From: Collinsella aerofaciens
GTDB taxonomy: Bacteria > Actinomycetota > Coriobacteriia > Coriobacteriales > Coriobacteriaceae
Reading direction: 5' to 3'
Assembly: GCA_030841765.1 (NCBI GenBank)
Contig: JAUUSS010000056.1
Coordinates: 1-15,105, forward strand
DNA: 15,105 bases
Part shown: positions 14,169-15,105 of the stretch, one piece after another
Numbering within the stretch: the stretch's first letter is position 1
Layout of the letters: every line of letters starts with the position of its first letter
Program-made: the position numbers and the translations under genes
Notes under the pieces: generated by a model
Database searches by the model: none
Told to the model about the DNA's origin: nothing
Seen by the model: only the letters and a program-made list of their open reading frames with translations

Positions 14169-15105
14169 ATGCTGGAGCTCAAAGGTATTTGCAAAAGGTA
14201 CGTTACGCAGTCGTTTACGCAGGTAGCGCTCGACAGCGTGAGCCTGTCTTTTCGCGATAACGAGTTCGTGGCCATTCTGGGACCTTCGGGGTCGGGCAAA
14301 ACTACGATGCTCAACGTTATCGGTGGGCTCGATCATTTCGATTCTGGCGACCTGCTGATCGACGGTATTTCGACCAAAGACTTTCACGATCGCGATTGGG
14401 ATGCCTACCGCAACAACCGCATCGGCTTTGTGTTCCAAAGCTATAACCTCATTCCGCATCAGACCATTTTGGAAAACGTGGAGCTGGCGCTCACGCTCAC
14501 GGGCGTGGGGCATGCCGAGCGTCGCCAGCGTGCGCGCGAGGCGTTGGAGAAAGTCGGCTTGGGCGAGCACGTTAACAAGCGCCCGAGCCAGCTATCGGGC
14601 GGGCAGATGCAGCGCGTGGCCATTGCCCGCGCCCTGATCAATGACCCTGAGATCGTCCTTGCCGACGAGCCGACTGGCGCTTTGGATTCAACGACATCCG
14701 TGCAGGTTATGGATTTGCTCAAAGAAGTTGCGCGCGACCGTCTGGTCATCATGGTCACGCACAATCCCGACCTGGCATACCAATACGCCACGCGCATCGT
14801 CAACCTGGCGGACGGCAAGATCACCGATGATTCCGATCCTTTCGATGTCGCTGACGCCACGCGCCGCGAGGCCAAGCCTACGCGCAAAACCTCGATGAGC
14901 TTTGTGACGGCGCTGGGGCTTTCTGCCCGAAACCTCATGACCAAGAAGGGCCGCACGGCCATGACGGCCTTTGCGGGCTCGATTGGCATTATCGGTATCG
15001 CGGCGATTCTGGCGCTGTCCAACGGCGTAAACGGCTACATCAAAAAGGTCGAGGAGGATACGCTCTCGAGCTACCCGCTCACCATTTCCAAGCAGGATTA
15101 CGACC
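14169..15105 (+). CDS. ABC transporter with fused ATPase and FtsX-like permease (MacB/LolD type), C-terminus beyond window
   Basis: The first 312 residues of a single-chain exporter of the MacB/LolD class. The ATPase domain (1-225) is complete: Walker A GPSGSGKTT (38-46), Q-loop Q90 in FVFQSYN, the class-typical insertion LIPHQTILENVELAL, signature LSGGQ (142-146), Walker B IVLADE (162-167) followed by PTGALD, and H198 in VTHN. A linker (about 225-250) leads to a permease start, ARNLMTKKGRTAMTAFAGSI, with a first membrane helix at about 264-285 and the beginning of an external domain. In Gram-positives such fusions export peptides, lipoproteins or antimicrobials, often alongside a two-component system. 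The ATG at 14169 has GGAGAGG about 9 nt upstream. No convincing promoter was found in the roughly 145 bp after the terminator. The substrate cannot be deduced from the visible part. Confidence 0.94.
   Translation, partial: MLELKGICKRYVTQSFTQVALDSVSLSFRDNEFVAILGPSGSGKTTMLNVIGGLDHFDSGDLLIDGISTKDFHDRDWDAYRNNRIGFVFQSYNLIPHQTILENVELALTLTGVGHAERRQRAREALEKVGLGEHVNKRPSQLSGGQMQRVAIARALINDPEIVLADEPTGALDSTTSVQVMDLLKEVARDRLVIMVTHNPDLAYQYATRIVNLADGKITDDSDPFDVADATRREAKPTRKTSMSFVTALGLSARNLMTKKGRTAMTAFAGSIGIIGIAAILALSNGVNGYIKKVEEDTLSSYPLTISKQDYD

Overview
The window is high-GC bacterial DNA and most resembles a gut Coriobacteriia genome, probably Collinsella or a close relative. This is inferred from a divergent second type IIA topoisomerase B subunit, a small CXXC protein of the CD1871A type next to a polyferredoxin, a Tat-exported protein with an LAxTG sorting signal, and a LexA box of the Gram-positive/actinobacterial form GAAC-N4-GTTC. 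No rRNA, tRNA, CRISPR array or transposase is visible, and no gap between genes exceeds about 260 bp.

Left part (1-4315). A ParE/GyrB-like subunit runs off the left edge on the minus strand. It is preceded by a perfect LexA-type palindrome. Upstream on the same strand is a DUF234-type AAA ATPase with an intact PD-(D/E)XK-like motif. Its GTG start touches a 106-bp interrupted palindrome carrying six ACTCGG half-sites. Facing away is a two-gene plus-strand operon: a small XRE regulator and a four-helix membrane protein. It has a near-consensus promoter bracketed by GACAGATAT-type repeats, and a hairpin at 4280-4315 closes it.

Middle part (4364-11782, all minus strand). In transcription order: an OmpR-type response regulator, its histidine kinase (ATGA overlap), a LuxR-type regulator with a helical N-terminal region, and a 1455-residue surface protein with a Tat signal and a C-terminal LAGTG sorting signal. 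The order suggests, but does not prove, that the regulators control the surface protein.

Right part (11873-15105, plus strand). Divergent from the response regulator is a compact operon: a 48-residue membrane protein ending in CLEC, easily missed because it starts with TTG; a membrane polyferredoxin of the NapH/CcoG type (also TTG start, overlapping the small gene); and a TlpA/ResA-like thioredoxin lipoprotein. Together they look like a route for moving electrons from the cytoplasm to an external thioredoxin, and this is the best candidate in the window for an under-described system. A strong intrinsic terminator follows. The window ends inside a MacB/LolD-type ABC protein with ATPase and permease fused in one chain.
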